64,000 bases of DNA from Mycetocola zhujimingii (GTDB lineage Bacteria; Actinomycetota; Actinomycetes; Actinomycetales; Microbacteriaceae): positions 2,418,001 to 2,482,000 of the forward strand of contig NZ_CP026949.1 of NCBI RefSeq assembly GCF_003065425.1, written 5' to 3'. A program made the position numbers and the translations under genes. Below the pieces are notes generated by a model, which was given only the letters and a program-made list of their open reading frames with translations, did not search any database and was not told the origin of the DNA. Positions within the stretch are counted from its first letter, which is position 1; every line of letters starts with the position of its first letter. This document shows positions 45,280 through 58,536 of the stretch, in pieces.

Positions 45280-46815
45280 TTACCGCTCCAACCTGTTCGA
45301 GAACGAATCGCCGAAATCGATGTCAGACGCCTGCATCGCGCGAGTCGATGCCTCTGTCGGCGACTGAACACCGCTCAGCATCCGCGAGAAGCCCTCTGGG
45401 TCGTGTGCCTTGGCCTCGGCGGCCTGACGGGTCACCCGACCCGCGTTGACGAGCTCAGCGAGGTGCTGGTCCATCGTGTGCATGCCGAGTTCCTTACCCG
45501 CCTGCATCGCCGAGAGGATCTGGTACGTCTTGCCCTCGCGGATGAGATTCGACAGCGCCGGCGTAATGACCATCACCTCGGTTGCGACCACGCGGCCCGA
45601 TCCGCTCGCCTTCGGCACGAGCGTCTGACAGACGACGCCCTGCAGCACTCCGGACAGCTGCGTGCGCACCTGGTCCTGCTGGTGCGACGGGAAGACGTCG
45701 ATCACACGGTCGATCGTCTGCGCGGCATCCTGCGTGTGCAGCGTCGCGAAGACGAGGTGGCCGGTCTCGGCAGCGGTCAGCGCCACCGAAATCGTCTCGA
45801 GGTCGCGAAGCTCACCGATGAGGATGACATCCGGGTCCTGACGCAGCACGTGTTTGAGCGCGTTCGCGAAGCTGTGCGTGTCTGCACCGACTTCACGCTG
45901 GTTGACGATCGACTTCTGGTTCTTGTGCATGAACTCGATCGGGTCCTCGACCGTCACGATGTGGTCGGCACGGGTGCGGTTCACGAGGTCGATGAGCCCG
46001 GCAAGCGTTGTCGACTTACCCGAACCGGTCGGACCGGTTACCAGTACCAGACCGCGCGGCAACGCCGCGAAACGGCTCACAGAGTCAGGCACTCCGAGGT
46101 CGCTGAGGCGCTTGATCTCGGTCGGGATCAACCGGAACGCCGCCCCGATCGCCCCTCGCTGCATGTAGTAGTTCACACGGAAGCGGCTCTCCGCGCTGAG
46201 CGTGTGCGCGAAGTCGAGTTCGAGATGCTCGTAGAACGTCTCGCGCTGCTTGTCGGTGACGATGGCGGCAAGCTCCGCCGTCACCTTGTCGCGCGTCCAT
46301 GGCGCTGCACCGTCGATCGGCGTGAGCCCACCGTTGACGCGGATCATCGGCGGTGCGTCGGCAGTGATGTGCAGGTCGGATGCCCCGAGGGCGACGACAG
46401 CGGAGAGCGCCTCAGCGAGCGAGATCTCAGCTTCTGCCTGGGGTGCGGTCTGCTCACCACCGTTTCGCTCGGCGCGCGCTGCTGCGGCGGCCTGGGCCAT
46501 CCGGTTGGCCTCACTCCGCGTCATCGGCTTGGCGGCCTGCGGAATCGGCGTAGCCATGGCTCCGGACGCAGACAGGGACGGAGACGCATCACTGAACGGC
46601 AGCCCCGCGCGCGGCGCGAAAGGCGGCGTGAGCTCGTCAAAGACGTCGATGCCCGTAGAGTCCGAGTCGGAGGTCGCGTTGCTGGGCGCAGGATCCGGTG
46701 TGGCCGCTGCGGGGACACCAGTACTGGCATCCGTTCGCGGCTTGATTCCCGGGGTCCAGCCGCCGACGTTCGCGCCAGGTGGCAGGATCGGAATCTCATA
46801 GATTGGATCGCTCAA
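45280..46815 (-). CDS. pilT: type IV pilus retraction ATPase PilT
   Basis: 511 residues from TTG 46815 with GAGGGAG upstream. About 140 disordered Pro/Ala/Ser-rich residues precede a standard PilT core: Walker A GPTGSGKST, Asp box VEDPIEF, Walker B ILIGELRDLET and the His box GHLVFATLHTQDA. The PilT-type sequence, distinct from the pilB product next door, indicates that the pilus can retract, as needed for twitching or DNA uptake. The N-terminal extension is unusual compared with the roughly 345-residue proteobacterial protein. Confidence 0.96.
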   Translation of the reverse strand: MSDPIYEIPILPPGANVGGWTPGIKPRTDASTGVPAAATPDPAPSNATSDSDSTGIDVFDELTPPFAPRAGLPFSDASPSLSASGAMATPIPQAAKPMTRSEANRMAQAAAAARAERNGGEQTAPQAEAEISLAEALSAVVALGASDLHITADAPPMIRVNGGLTPIDGAAPWTRDKVTAELAAIVTDKQRETFYEHLELDFAHTLSAESRFRVNYYMQRGAIGAAFRLIPTEIKRLSDLGVPDSVSRFAALPRGLVLVTGPTGSGKSTTLAGLIDLVNRTRADHIVTVEDPIEFMHKNQKSIVNQREVGADTHSFANALKHVLRQDPDVILIGELRDLETISVALTAAETGHLVFATLHTQDAAQTIDRVIDVFPSHQQDQVRTQLSGVLQGVVCQTLVPKASGSGRVVATEVMVITPALSNLIREGKTYQILSAMQAGKELGMHTMDQHLAELVNAGRVTRQAAEAKAHDPEGFSRMLSGVQSPTEASTRAMQASDIDFGDSFSNRLER

Positions 46816-46892
46816 GCGTCACTCCCTCAAATGTGCTTTCTGCTGTGTGATACCCGGATCCGGCACATGCCGCCCCGGCCCTGCCGGCGTCG

Positions 46893-48563
46893 CTATACGA
46901 CGACCCGCAGGATCTCCTCGAGGCTCGTGAGCCCCATGGTCGCTTTGGTGTACCCGTCTTCGCGGAGCGTGAGCATCCCCTGCTCACGAGCCACCCTCCC
47001 GATGTCCGCACTCGAGGCGCGGGCAACGGCCATCCGTTCGATCTCTTCCGAGATACTCATGACCTCGTGGATCGCGAGGCGACCGCGGTAGCCGGTGTTC
47101 GAGCACTGGTTGCAGCCCACGGGCCGGAAGATGCCCGGCATCCGCCTGCTTACCTCGACCTGCGGGAACTTCATCCGCTGCAGGTCATCGGCCGAGTGCT
47201 CCGCCGGCGCCTTGCACCGGTCGCAGAGCCGACGGGCGAGTCGCTGGGCGACGACGCAGTCGAGGGCAGAACCGACGAGGAAGGGTTCGATGTCCATCTC
47301 GGTCAGCCGGACGACGGCACTCGGCGCGTCGTTGGTGTGCAGGGTCGACAGCACGAGGTGGCCGGTGAGTGACGCTTCGATCGCAATCTGCGCGGTTTCA
47401 TGGTCACGGATCTCGCCGAGCAGAACCACATCGGGGTCTGACCGCAGGATCGACCTCAGCGCACTCGCGAAGGTGAGCCCGGCTTTGGGATTGACCTGCA
47501 CCTGGTTGATGCCAGCCATCCGGTACTCGACGGGGTCTTCAACGGTGATGACGTTGATCTCGGGCCGGGCCACGGTGTTGAGCGTTGAGTAGAGCGTCGT
47601 CGACTTTCCCGAACCGGTCGGACCGGTGACGAGGATCATGCCGTACGGCTTCGTGTACGACGCCTTGTACGCCTCGAAGTTTCGGTCTAGCAGCTGCAGG
47701 TCGCGCAGATCGAGGCTCGTGTTCGAGTTGTCGAGAATACGCATGACGACTTTCTCGCCCCACACGGTGGGCAGTGTCGCAACGCGCAGGTCGATCTTGC
47801 GCCCGCCGTGCATCACCGACATCCGGCCGTCCTGAGGCTTGCGCCGCTCGGCGATGTCGATCTCGCTCATGATCTTGAGCCTCGAGATCACACCGTTCTG
47901 GATGCTCTTGGGCGCGCTCTGCATCTCATGGAGCACGCCGTCGATGCGGTATCGCACCCGGAGTTCGTGTTCGCCGGGTTCGATGTGAATATCGGAGGCG
48001 CTGTCCTGGATCGCCTGCGAAACGAGCAGGTTGACGAACCGCACGATCGGCGCATCGTCGTCGCCGTTGTCCGCGAGCCCGAGTCCGGCATCCTGTGGCG
48101 CTGACTCCTCCTCGAGGGTGCTCGTCAGGTCGTTGAGCTCATCATCGGCACGAAGGTACCGATCGATGGCGGCGAGGAGATCCCCCTGCTCCGCCTGCAC
48201 CTTCTCAACCCGCAGATGGGTTGCCGCGCGTACGTCATCGATCGCGAACACATCACCGGGCGTGACCATCGCGAGTTGAAGTACACCGTCGACGAGCCCG
48301 ATCGGCAGCACCGAGTGGCGGCGGCAGAGCGTGGCAGGAACGAGGGCGACGGCCGTGCGGTCGACCGGGTACTCGAGCAGCTCGACGAAGCCGATCCCGG
48401 CCTGCGTTGCCCGTGCCCGCGCGAGTTGCACCGGGGTGACCATCTTCTGTTCGAGCAGCGCGCTGAGCGCAACCTCGTCGTCGGCCTGGTTGCGGCTGAC
48501 CCGCTCGAGCTGGTCGAACGGCAGGATCCCCTGGAGGATCAGCGTCTCCATGATGGATGGCAC
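46893..48563 (-). CDS. pilB: type IV pilus assembly ATPase PilB
   Basis: 556 residues from GTG 48563 with CCGGAGG eight bases upstream. A start three codons earlier would lie inside that site. An N-terminal GspE domain is followed by the ATPase core with GPTGSGKST, VEDPVEYRMAG, LLGEIRDHETAQ and GHLVLSTLHTNDA. The zinc-binding pairs CDRC and CNQC are typical of PilB. First gene of the leftward pilus cluster. Confidence 0.97.
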   Translation of the reverse strand: MPSIMETLILQGILPFDQLERVSRNQADDEVALSALLEQKMVTPVQLARARATQAGIGFVELLEYPVDRTAVALVPATLCRRHSVLPIGLVDGVLQLAMVTPGDVFAIDDVRAATHLRVEKVQAEQGDLLAAIDRYLRADDELNDLTSTLEEESAPQDAGLGLADNGDDDAPIVRFVNLLVSQAIQDSASDIHIEPGEHELRVRYRIDGVLHEMQSAPKSIQNGVISRLKIMSEIDIAERRKPQDGRMSVMHGGRKIDLRVATLPTVWGEKVVMRILDNSNTSLDLRDLQLLDRNFEAYKASYTKPYGMILVTGPTGSGKSTTLYSTLNTVARPEINVITVEDPVEYRMAGINQVQVNPKAGLTFASALRSILRSDPDVVLLGEIRDHETAQIAIEASLTGHLVLSTLHTNDAPSAVVRLTEMDIEPFLVGSALDCVVAQRLARRLCDRCKAPAEHSADDLQRMKFPQVEVSRRMPGIFRPVGCNQCSNTGYRGRLAIHEVMSISEEIERMAVARASSADIGRVAREQGMLTLREDGYTKATMGLTSLEEILRVVV

Positions 48564-48613
48564 GAAGATCACCTCCGGATCGTGTCAGGGCTTGGCAGCC
48601 TTGTTACGTTACA

Positions 48614-48638
48614 GGCCACAGTCGCATCGGCCACAGTC
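48614..48638. repeat. two direct copies of GGCCACAGTC upstream of pilB
   Basis: Copies at 48614-48623 and 48629-48638, 15 bp between starts, about 50 bp upstream of the pilB start. Spacing near one and a half helical turns. They could be regulator half-sites for pilus expression, but nothing else supports this. Confidence 0.4.
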
Positions 48639-48698
48639 CCCCGTTGGGGATTCCGCCGCCCCCGTTCGCGTGACGCGTGTTGTCGTCGACGCTGCGAG

Positions 48699-49424
48699 CT
48701 ATCCCCAGAGGGTCGCCACAATGTCCTCGGTGTAGCCCGCGATCTCAACCTGGGTCCAGTGCGTCGAGACCCATCCGTTCCCGCGGAAATAGTGCGACTC
48801 GCCCGCCGGGCCATATTCGCCCGTGTCGTCGGTCCACAGGATCGTGCAGTGCGTGCCACCCATCCAGTCCGCGCAGGTATGACCGTCAGCGGTGAGCGCT
48901 TCGATCGCCCCGGCACGCTGACCCTCGTCGACGATATTCACGGCGGACCCGATACCGACCTCGCTCGCCACCCCCCAATCGCAGTCGATGGATGGCAGGG
49001 ATTCGCGAATCGACTCCGCTTTCTCCGACTTGGTCGGAGGAGTACCCGCGAGGGTTTCATCGTTGAGCGGCATACCGGAAACGTTGAGACTCTCGAAGAA
49101 CGTGGGGCTGTAGACCTCAGAACACTCCGACGGCAGCGAGATCGCGTCAGGGCCTTCTGCCGTCGGCGTCGGCGTAGGCGTAGGCGTCACGCTCGGAGTC
49201 GGCGTGGCGGTCGCGGTGGGCGTCTCCGTCGCTGTCGCCGTCGGCGTCGGTGACGCCTCACCGCCGGTCCCCGCATCGCCACGGGTGGCCCAGAACACGA
49301 CCAGGGCAATTACGACGGCGACCGCGAGCCCAACCGAAACCCACAGGATAAGGCGCCGGCGTCGTCGCCCGTCATCCACCGACACGGGCGTTTCATCACC
49401 GGGGATCCCGAACTGGTCCGACAT
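48699..49424 (-). CDS. single-pass membrane protein with PT-rich stalk, function unknown
   Basis: 241 residues from ATG 49424, with AAAGGA six bases upstream. Cytoplasmic 30 residues, an RRRRR stop-transfer, one membrane helix (about 27-48), a Thr/Pro-rich stalk of about 40 residues (TPTATATETP pattern) and an external domain of about 140 residues with four cysteines. No catalytic motif. It stands alone between the rpoC terminator and pilB. Confidence 0.82.
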   Translation of the reverse strand: MSDQFGIPGDETPVSVDDGRRRRRLILWVSVGLAVAVVIALVVFWATRGDAGTGGEASPTPTATATETPTATATPTPSVTPTPTPTPTAEGPDAISLPSECSEVYSPTFFESLNVSGMPLNDETLAGTPPTKSEKAESIRESLPSIDCDWGVASEVGIGSAVNIVDEGQRAGAIEALTADGHTCADWMGGTHCTILWTDDTGEYGPAGESHYFRGNGWVSTHWTQVEIAGYTEDIVATLWG

Positions 49425-49517
49425 GGCTGTCCTTTCACGAGGCAGGGTCCCCCACAAACTATCGGGAAGCCGACCCCTCACTCCGCAACGACCGGTCACG
49501 ATTCGGACACGCATCAC

Positions 49518-49564
49518 AACGGATGCCGTCGCGTGCGTCGTTCATGCGGCCGGAGGCATCCGTT
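49518..49564. repeat. inverted repeat of an over-represented octamer beside the rpoC terminator
   Basis: Ten-bp arms AACGGATGCC (49518-49527) and GGCATCCGTT (49555-49564), separated by 27 bp. It lies between the rpoC terminator and the small membrane protein gene, and contains two copies of the window-wide CGGATGCC word. Confidence 0.6.
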
Positions 49565-49569
49565 AACGA

Positions 49570-49603
49570 CGAAAGGCCCCGACTCAAAAGTCGGGGCCTT
49601 TCG
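49570..49603 (-). terminator. rpoBC terminator
   Basis: 15-bp perfect arms (49570-49584 and 49589-49603) around a 4-nt loop, about 30 bp after the rpoC stop. High stability and ideal position. Confidence 0.92.
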
Positions 49604-49634
49604 CGTCAGCCGCCGAAGCGACCGTGCCTGTTAC

Positions 49635-53516
<3,882 letters not shown>

Positions 53517-53561
53517 TTTCTCTCCTAAAGAAAGTTCTCTGAGGTCTTCAGTTGGCCAGGC

Positions 53562-56500
53562 TTAGATCTCGTCGATTGACGAGGACTCGAACCTGGAGGA
53601 AATGTTGATTCCGAGTTCTTCCGCAGCGCGGAAGGCGTCGTCGTCGGTGTCTTTGAGGCTGACGACAGTGCCGTCAGCAGACAAGACCTCAACGTTCAGG
53701 CAGAGAGACTGCATTTCCTTGATCAGAACCTTGAAGGACTCGGGGATGCCGGGCTCCTGGATGTTCTCACCCTTGACGATGGCCTCGTACACCTTGACGC
53801 GGCCAAGGATGTCATCGGACTTGATCGTCAGCAGCTCCTGGAGCGCGTAAGCGGCTCCATAAGCTTCGAGCGCCCACACTTCCATCTCACCGAAGCGCTG
53901 TCCACCGAACTGTGCCTTACCACCGAGCGGCTGCTGGGTGATCATCGAGTACGGTCCGGTCGAACGAGCGTGGATCTTGTCGTCGACGAGGTGGTGCAGC
54001 TTGAGGATGTACATGTAGCCAACCGAGATCGGCATCGGGAACGGCTCACCGGAGCGACCATCGAACAGGCGGGCCTTGCCGCTTGATCCGATGAGGCGGT
54101 CGCCATCACGGGTGACCGTTGTCGAGTCGAGGAGACCTGCGATCTCTTCCTCGGAAGCACCGTCGAACACGGGGGTCGCAACCTTGGTTCCGGCGGGAGC
54201 ACTGTGTGCCTCTGCCGGCAGGTTCTTCGCCCACGTCGGCTTGCCTTCAACCTTCCAGCCCTGCTGAGCGATCCAGCCGAGGTGAAGCTCGAGGACCTGG
54301 CCGAAGTTCATTCGACCCGGGATACCGAGCGGGTTGAGGATGATGTCGACGGGGGTTCCGTCTTCGAGGAACGGCATGTCTTCGACAGGCAGAATCTTCG
54401 AGATGACACCCTTGTTGCCGTGACGACCGGAGAGCTTGTCACCCTCGGTGATCTTGCGCTTCTGGGCGATGTAGACGACAACGCGGCGGTTGACGCCCGA
54501 GCCGAGCTCGTCGTCGCCATCTTCGGAGTTGAACTCCTTGACGGCGATGATCGTGCCGCGCTCACCGTGGGGAACCTTGAGCGAGGTGTCGCGAACTTCG
54601 CGGCTCTTCTCGTTGAAGATCGCACGGAGCAGACGCTCTTCGGCGGAAAGCTCGGTCTCGCCCTTCGGCGTGACTTTTCCGACGAGGATGTCGCCGGGGC
54701 GAACTTCGGCGCCGATGCGGATGATGCCGCGCTCGTCGAGGTCCTTCAGCAGCTCCGGGCTGACGTTCGGAAGGTCACGGGTGATCTCTTCCTTACCCAG
54801 CTTGGTGTCGCGAGAGTCGACCTCGTACTCCTCGATGTGAATCGAGGAGAGGGTGTCGTCCTTCACCAGGTTCTGGCTCAGGATGATCGCGTCCTCGAAG
54901 TTGTGACCCTCCCATGACATGAATGCCACGAGGAGGTTCTTTCCGAGTGCGAGCTCGCCGTTCTCCGTTGCTGGACCATCAGCGATAACCTCGCCGGCCT
55001 CGATGCGGTCGCCCGCTGAGACGATGACGCGGTTGTTGAAGCTGGTGCCCTGGTTGGAGCGGTCGAACTTGCGGAGGTAGTACTCCTGGGTTCCACCCTC
55101 GTCGAGCTGGATGGTGACGACCTCGGCGGAAACCTCGGCGACAACACCCGACTTCTCGGCGGTGATCACGTCACCGGCGTCGATGGCTGCGTAGCCCTCC
55201 ATACCGGTTCCGACGATCGGCGACTCCGAGCGAAGCAGCGGAACAGCCTGGCGCTGCATGTTGGCACCCATGAGTGCGCGGTTTGCATCGTCGTGCTCGA
55301 GGAACGGGATGAGGCTCGTCGCGACGGAAACCATCTGGCGAGGCGAAACATCCATGTAGCCGATTTCGCCGGCGGGGAAGAGGTCAACCTCTCCACCCTT
55401 GCGGCGGGCGAGGACGCGGTCCTCGGTGAAGCGGCCATCGTCGTTCAACGGTGCGTTGGCCTGGGCGACGATGTAGTCGTCCTCTTCCATCGCCGTGAGG
55501 TAGTCGATGTCCTTCGTGACGAGTCCGTCGACAACGCGACGGTACGGGGTCTCGATGAAACCGAACGCGTTGATGCGAGCGAACGATGCGAGCGAACCGA
55601 TCAGACCGATGTTCGGGCCTTCAGGCGTCTCGATCGGGCACATACGGCCGTAGTGGGACGGGTGAACGTCTCGAACCTCAACACCTGCACGCTCACGCGA
55701 CAGACCACCGGGGCCAAGCGCCGAGAGACGACGCTTGTGGGTGAGGCCAGCGAGCGGGTTGTTCTGGTCCATGAACTGCGAGAGCTGCGACGTACCGAAG
55801 AACTCCTTGATCGCGGCGACGACGGGGCGCACGTTGATCAGGGTCTGCGGGGTGATCGCTTCGATGTCCTGCGTGGTCATGCGCTCGCGAACGACGCGCT
55901 CCATGCGGGACAGACCGGTGCGGACCTGGTTCTGGATGAGCTCGCCGACGGCGCGGATACGACGGTTACCGAAGTTGTCGATGTCGTCGATGTCGAGGCG
56001 GATCTCAGCCTTCTTGCCATCGCGAAGACCGGTGAAGGTGGTCTCACCCGAGTGCAGGCGAACGAGGTACTTGATCGTCTCGACGATGTCGTCGACGGTC
56101 AGGACGCTGTCGCTGAGCGGTGCTTCAAGACCAAGCTTCTTGTTGATCTTGTAGCGACCGACCTTGGCGAGGTCGTAGCGCTTGGAGTTGAAGTAGAAGT
56201 TGTCGAGGAGTGCGCGGGCTGCCTCAGCGGCGACCTGCTCTCCCGGACGGAGCTTCCGGTAGATGTCGCGGAGCGCATCTTCCTTCGTGAGGATGGTGTC
56301 CTTCTCGAGGGTCAGCTCGATCGACTCGAAGCCCTTGAACTGCTCGAGGATGTCTTCGCTGGTCAGGCCGAGGGCCTTGAGGAACACGGTGACCGACTGC
56401 TTGCGCTTGCGGTCGATGCGAACGCCGACCTGGTCGCGCTTGTCGATCTCGAACTCGAGCCATGCACCGCGGCTCGGGATGATGCGAGCGGAGAAGATGT

Positions 56501-57053
56501 CCTTGTCGGATGTCTTCTCCTGGTTGCGGTCGAAGTACACACCCGGGCTGCGGACGAGCTGCGACACAACGACACGCTCGGTGCCGTTGATGATGAAGGT
56601 GCCCTTTTCGGTCATGAGCGGGAAGTCGCCCATGAACACGGTCTGAGTCTTGATCTCACCGGTGAGGTGGTTCATGAACTCGGCCTCGACGTAGAGCGGA
56701 GCAGCGTAGGTCTTGCCACGCTCCTTGCACTCATCGATCGAGTACTTCTCCGGCTCCAGGAAGGGGCTGGTGAAGCTCAGCTGCATCGTCTCGCCGAGGT
56801 CCTCGATGGGAGAGATCTCCTCGAAGATCTCGTCGAGGCCGGAGTGAGTCGGCAGGTCCTGTCGGCCGGCCTTTGTGGCTTCATCGACGCGTGCTTTCCA
56901 CACGTCGTTGCCCACGAGCCAGTCGAAGCTCTCGGTCTGCAAAGCAAGCAGATCCGGAACCGTCAGGGTGTCGGTGATCTTCGCGAACGACAGACGCGAT
57001 GCGTCGCGGCCGTTCTTGGGTGAGTTGGTGGATGCGTTGCGCGCAGCAGCCAA
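53562..57053 (-). CDS. rpoB: DNA-directed RNA polymerase subunit beta
   Basis: 1163 residues. TTG start at 57053 with GGAGG eight bases upstream. The rifampicin-binding region ([13 protein letters not shown], then [14 protein letters not shown]) has the ordinary sensitive-type residues. Other landmarks are [29 protein letters not shown] and the C-terminal [10 protein letters not shown]-like segment. rplJ and rplL are not adjacent upstream. Instead a divergent nuclease-like gene is found. Confidence 0.99.
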   Translation of the reverse strand: MAAARNASTNSPKNGRDASRLSFAKITDTLTVPDLLALQTESFDWLVGNDVWKARVDEATKAGRQDLPTHSGLDEIFEEISPIEDLGETMQLSFTSPFLEPEKYSIDECKERGKTYAAPLYVEAEFMNHLTGEIKTQTVFMGDFPLMTEKGTFIINGTERVVVSQLVRSPGVYFDRNQEKTSDKDIFSARIIPSRGAWLEFEIDKRDQVGVRIDRKRKQSVTVFLKALGLTSEDILEQFKGFESIELTLEKDTILTKEDALRDIYRKLRPGEQVAAEAARALLDNFYFNSKRYDLAKVGRYKINKKLGLEAPLSDSVLTVDDIVETIKYLVRLHSGETTFTGLRDGKKAEIRLDIDDIDNFGNRRIRAVGELIQNQVRTGLSRMERVVRERMTTQDIEAITPQTLINVRPVVAAIKEFFGTSQLSQFMDQNNPLAGLTHKRRLSALGPGGLSRERAGVEVRDVHPSHYGRMCPIETPEGPNIGLIGSLASFARINAFGFIETPYRRVVDGLVTKDIDYLTAMEEDDYIVAQANAPLNDDGRFTEDRVLARRKGGEVDLFPAGEIGYMDVSPRQMVSVATSLIPFLEHDDANRALMGANMQRQAVPLLRSESPIVGTGMEGYAAIDAGDVITAEKSGVVAEVSAEVVTIQLDEGGTQEYYLRKFDRSNQGTSFNNRVIVSAGDRIEAGEVIADGPATENGELALGKNLLVAFMSWEGHNFEDAIILSQNLVKDDTLSSIHIEEYEVDSRDTKLGKEEITRDLPNVSPELLKDLDERGIIRIGAEVRPGDILVGKVTPKGETELSAEERLLRAIFNEKSREVRDTSLKVPHGERGTIIAVKEFNSEDGDDELGSGVNRRVVVYIAQKRKITEGDKLSGRHGNKGVISKILPVEDMPFLEDGTPVDIILNPLGIPGRMNFGQVLELHLGWIAQQGWKVEGKPTWAKNLPAEAHSAPAGTKVATPVFDGASEEEIAGLLDSTTVTRDGDRLIGSSGKARLFDGRSGEPFPMPISVGYMYILKLHHLVDDKIHARSTGPYSMITQQPLGGKAQFGGQRFGEMEVWALEAYGAAYALQELLTIKSDDILGRVKVYEAIVKGENIQEPGIPESFKVLIKEMQSLCLNVEVLSADGTVVSLKDTDDDAFRAAEELGINISSRFESSSIDEI

Positions 57054-57210
57054 GGAAATAACCTCCGTGGGCCCTCGTACAGGCTCTAGTTACTGGTAGT
57101 AATGGAGAACTCGTCAGACGCCATCAAAAATGGTGCGTCTTTCTTGAGAAAGAAACACTTGGGCCGACCGCAATATGAAGGCATGGAAACGTCTGGGAGC
57201 GCAAAGGTCT

Positions 57211-57239
57211 ACTATATGTCTTCCTAACTCCGCTGTCCA
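57211..57239 (-). promoter_or_regulatory. rpoBC promoter
   Basis: Leftward TGGACA (57234-57239) and TATAGT (57211-57216) with a 17-bp spacer. Transcription would begin near 57204, about 150 nt before the rpoB TTG. Confidence 0.75.
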
Positions 57240-57249
57240 GTGCTTCGCC

Positions 57250-57278
57250 TTGACTGACATCCGTCGCTGCGGTATAAA
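57250..57278 (+). promoter_or_regulatory. strong rightward promoter, back to back with the rpoBC promoter
   Basis: TTGACT (57250-57255), 17-bp spacer, TATAAA (57273-57278): a near-consensus sigma-70 type promoter. Its -35 box lies only 10 bp from that of the rpoBC promoter on the other strand. Expected start near 57285, about 147 nt before the gene at 57432. Confidence 0.75.
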
Positions 57279-57431
57279 GACCGCCTGCCGCTGATCCCGC
57301 CGGTCAGGAACCCCGGAATGGCGTGCACTGACGGCATGGAACGGTCCTCAACCGCCCGCTCGTTCGGTTCGCTGATTCACAGAACTTGTCCAGCCGCAGG
57401 CCGTCGAAAACGCTCCAACCATTCTGGGCAA

Positions 57432-58460
57432 ATGACCGCGCGCAAACCTCTTCCCCACGAGCTCACCGGCCGCCCATTCACGGTGACCGAGGCGCGGGCG
57501 CTCGGGGTCAGCCGGGCGCGGCTGGCGGGAGGCGACCTCGCGCACCCGTTCTCGGGCATCCGTACGCCAGCAGGGACTCCCGTTCACGATCCGGTGTCGG
57601 CGGATGACTGGCGGCAGGTCTTCCAGACACACCAGCGGCGAACCCGCGAGTTGTGTGCCGCCTTTGACCTGCGGATGCCGTCAGGCGGTTTTTACTGTGG
57701 ACCAACAGCGGCCCTCCTGCACGGCGTCCCGCTCCCGTACCGACTCTCATCCGACACCCGGCTCCACATCGGACTCCCCGAGGGGTGTCGAGCAGTGCAG
57801 GCGATCGGCACGATCGGTCACAGCTACAGCATCGACGAGGCCGAGATCGTCTCGGGAGCCCTGGGGCGCCTGACTGGCCCCGAACGGACGTGGTGCGACC
57901 TCGCCCGCTACCTGCCGCTCACCGAGCTCGTTGCCGCCGGCGACTACCTCATCCGCCGCACCCGCCCTCTGACGTCCACCGACCGACTGGCCGCCGCGGT
58001 CACCGCATACACGGGGCGGCGCGGCGTCAAGACCCTTCGGCGAGCGCTGGAACTCCTCAACAATCGCGCGGAGTCACCCAAGGAGTCGATCCTGCGCGTC
58101 GAACTGGTACTCGCCGGCCTGCCCTCACCCGAAATCAACGTCGACGTGTTCGACCGGCACGGCAGGTTCATCGCCAGGGTCGACATGATGTTTCGGCAAC
58201 ACCGTCTCATTCTCGAGTACGAGGGGTTGCAGCATCTGCTCGACGCCGACCAGTGGACCCGGGACATCCGGCGCACCCGAAGGCTCGAGTACGAGGGGTT
58301 GCAGCATCTGCTCGACGCCGACCAGTGGACCCGGGACATCCGGCGCACCCGAAGGCTCGAGTCCGAGGGTTGGCGGGTCATTCGGGTCACGCAGGCAGAC
58401 CTCCACAACCTCCGCTCCCTGGTCGGGCTCATCACCGCCCACCTCACCGCGAGTTGCTGA
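57432..58460 (+). CDS. AbiEi/DUF559-like protein with Vsr-type nuclease domain and internal duplication
   Basis: 342 residues from ATG 57432. An N-terminal winged-helix-like region (FTVTEARALGVSRARLAGGDL) resembles the AbiEi/DUF559 proteins abundant in actinobacteria. The C-terminal part has the Vsr/PD-(D/E)xK-like pattern: RVDMMF, LILEYEGLQH, then the WRVIRVTQADL strand. A 24-residue segment beginning EYEGLQHLLDADQW occurs twice in tandem from an exact 72-bp duplication, repeating the presumed active-site strand and following helix. Whether the fold tolerates this is unclear. No antitoxin or partner gene is adjacent. A near-perfect palindrome overlaps the stop codon. Confidence 0.85.
   Translation: MTARKPLPHELTGRPFTVTEARALGVSRARLAGGDLAHPFSGIRTPAGTPVHDPVSADDWRQVFQTHQRRTRELCAAFDLRMPSGGFYCGPTAALLHGVPLPYRLSSDTRLHIGLPEGCRAVQAIGTIGHSYSIDEAEIVSGALGRLTGPERTWCDLARYLPLTELVAAGDYLIRRTRPLTSTDRLAAAVTAYTGRRGVKTLRRALELLNNRAESPKESILRVELVLAGLPSPEINVDVFDRHGRFIARVDMMFRQHRLILEYEGLQHLLDADQWTRDIRRTRRLEYEGLQHLLDADQWTRDIRRTRRLESEGWRVIRVTQADLHNLRSLVGLITAHLTASC
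58212..58355. repeat. 72-bp exact tandem duplication within the nuclease-like gene
   Basis: Units 58212-58283 and 58284-58355 read as identical, and a third partial match of seven bases follows at 58356. Being a multiple of three, it keeps the frame and adds 24 residues. The identity of the units implies a recent event. Confidence 0.93.
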
Positions 58461-58509
58461 CTTTGCACGGGTTGGGCGGCCCCGCACCCGTGCAAACCCA
58501 GCAACTCGC
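58449..58509 (+). terminator. 61-bp two-part palindrome overlapping a stop codon
   Basis: Outer 11-bp arms (58449-58459 and 58499-58509) and inner 11-bp arms (58462-58472 and 58486-58496), separated by one 2-by-2 mismatch, with a 13-nt loop. Includes the TGA of the nuclease-like gene. It may terminate that gene, but its size and symmetry also resemble a repetitive extragenic palindrome. Confidence 0.65.
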
Positions 58510-58536
58510 GTGATGGAGCAAAGGTAGGCTCGAACC

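Larger units (their letters stand above)
57054..57431. other. 378-bp intergenic region between divergent rpoB and DUF559-type gene
   Basis: Contains the rpoB leader of about 150 nt (with a small 7-bp hairpin at 57138-57153), the rpoB promoter (57211-57239) and a rightward promoter (57250-57278). A leader of about 145 nt before the rightward gene follows. I see no small RNA gene or tRNA in either leader. Confidence 0.7.

Noticed and set aside
55293-57023. Long open frame (576 codons) on the + strand opposite rpoB
   Set aside because: Same reason: a shadow frame of rpoB with biased composition.
53562-57053. Possible rifampicin-resistance substitution in rpoB
   Set aside because: All residues in the classical resistance region match sensitive sequences.
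57285-57431. tRNA, SRP RNA or 6S RNA in the leader after the strong rightward promoter
   Set aside because: No cloverleaf, GGTTCGA-type T-loop with acceptor stem, or SRP core motif could be found.
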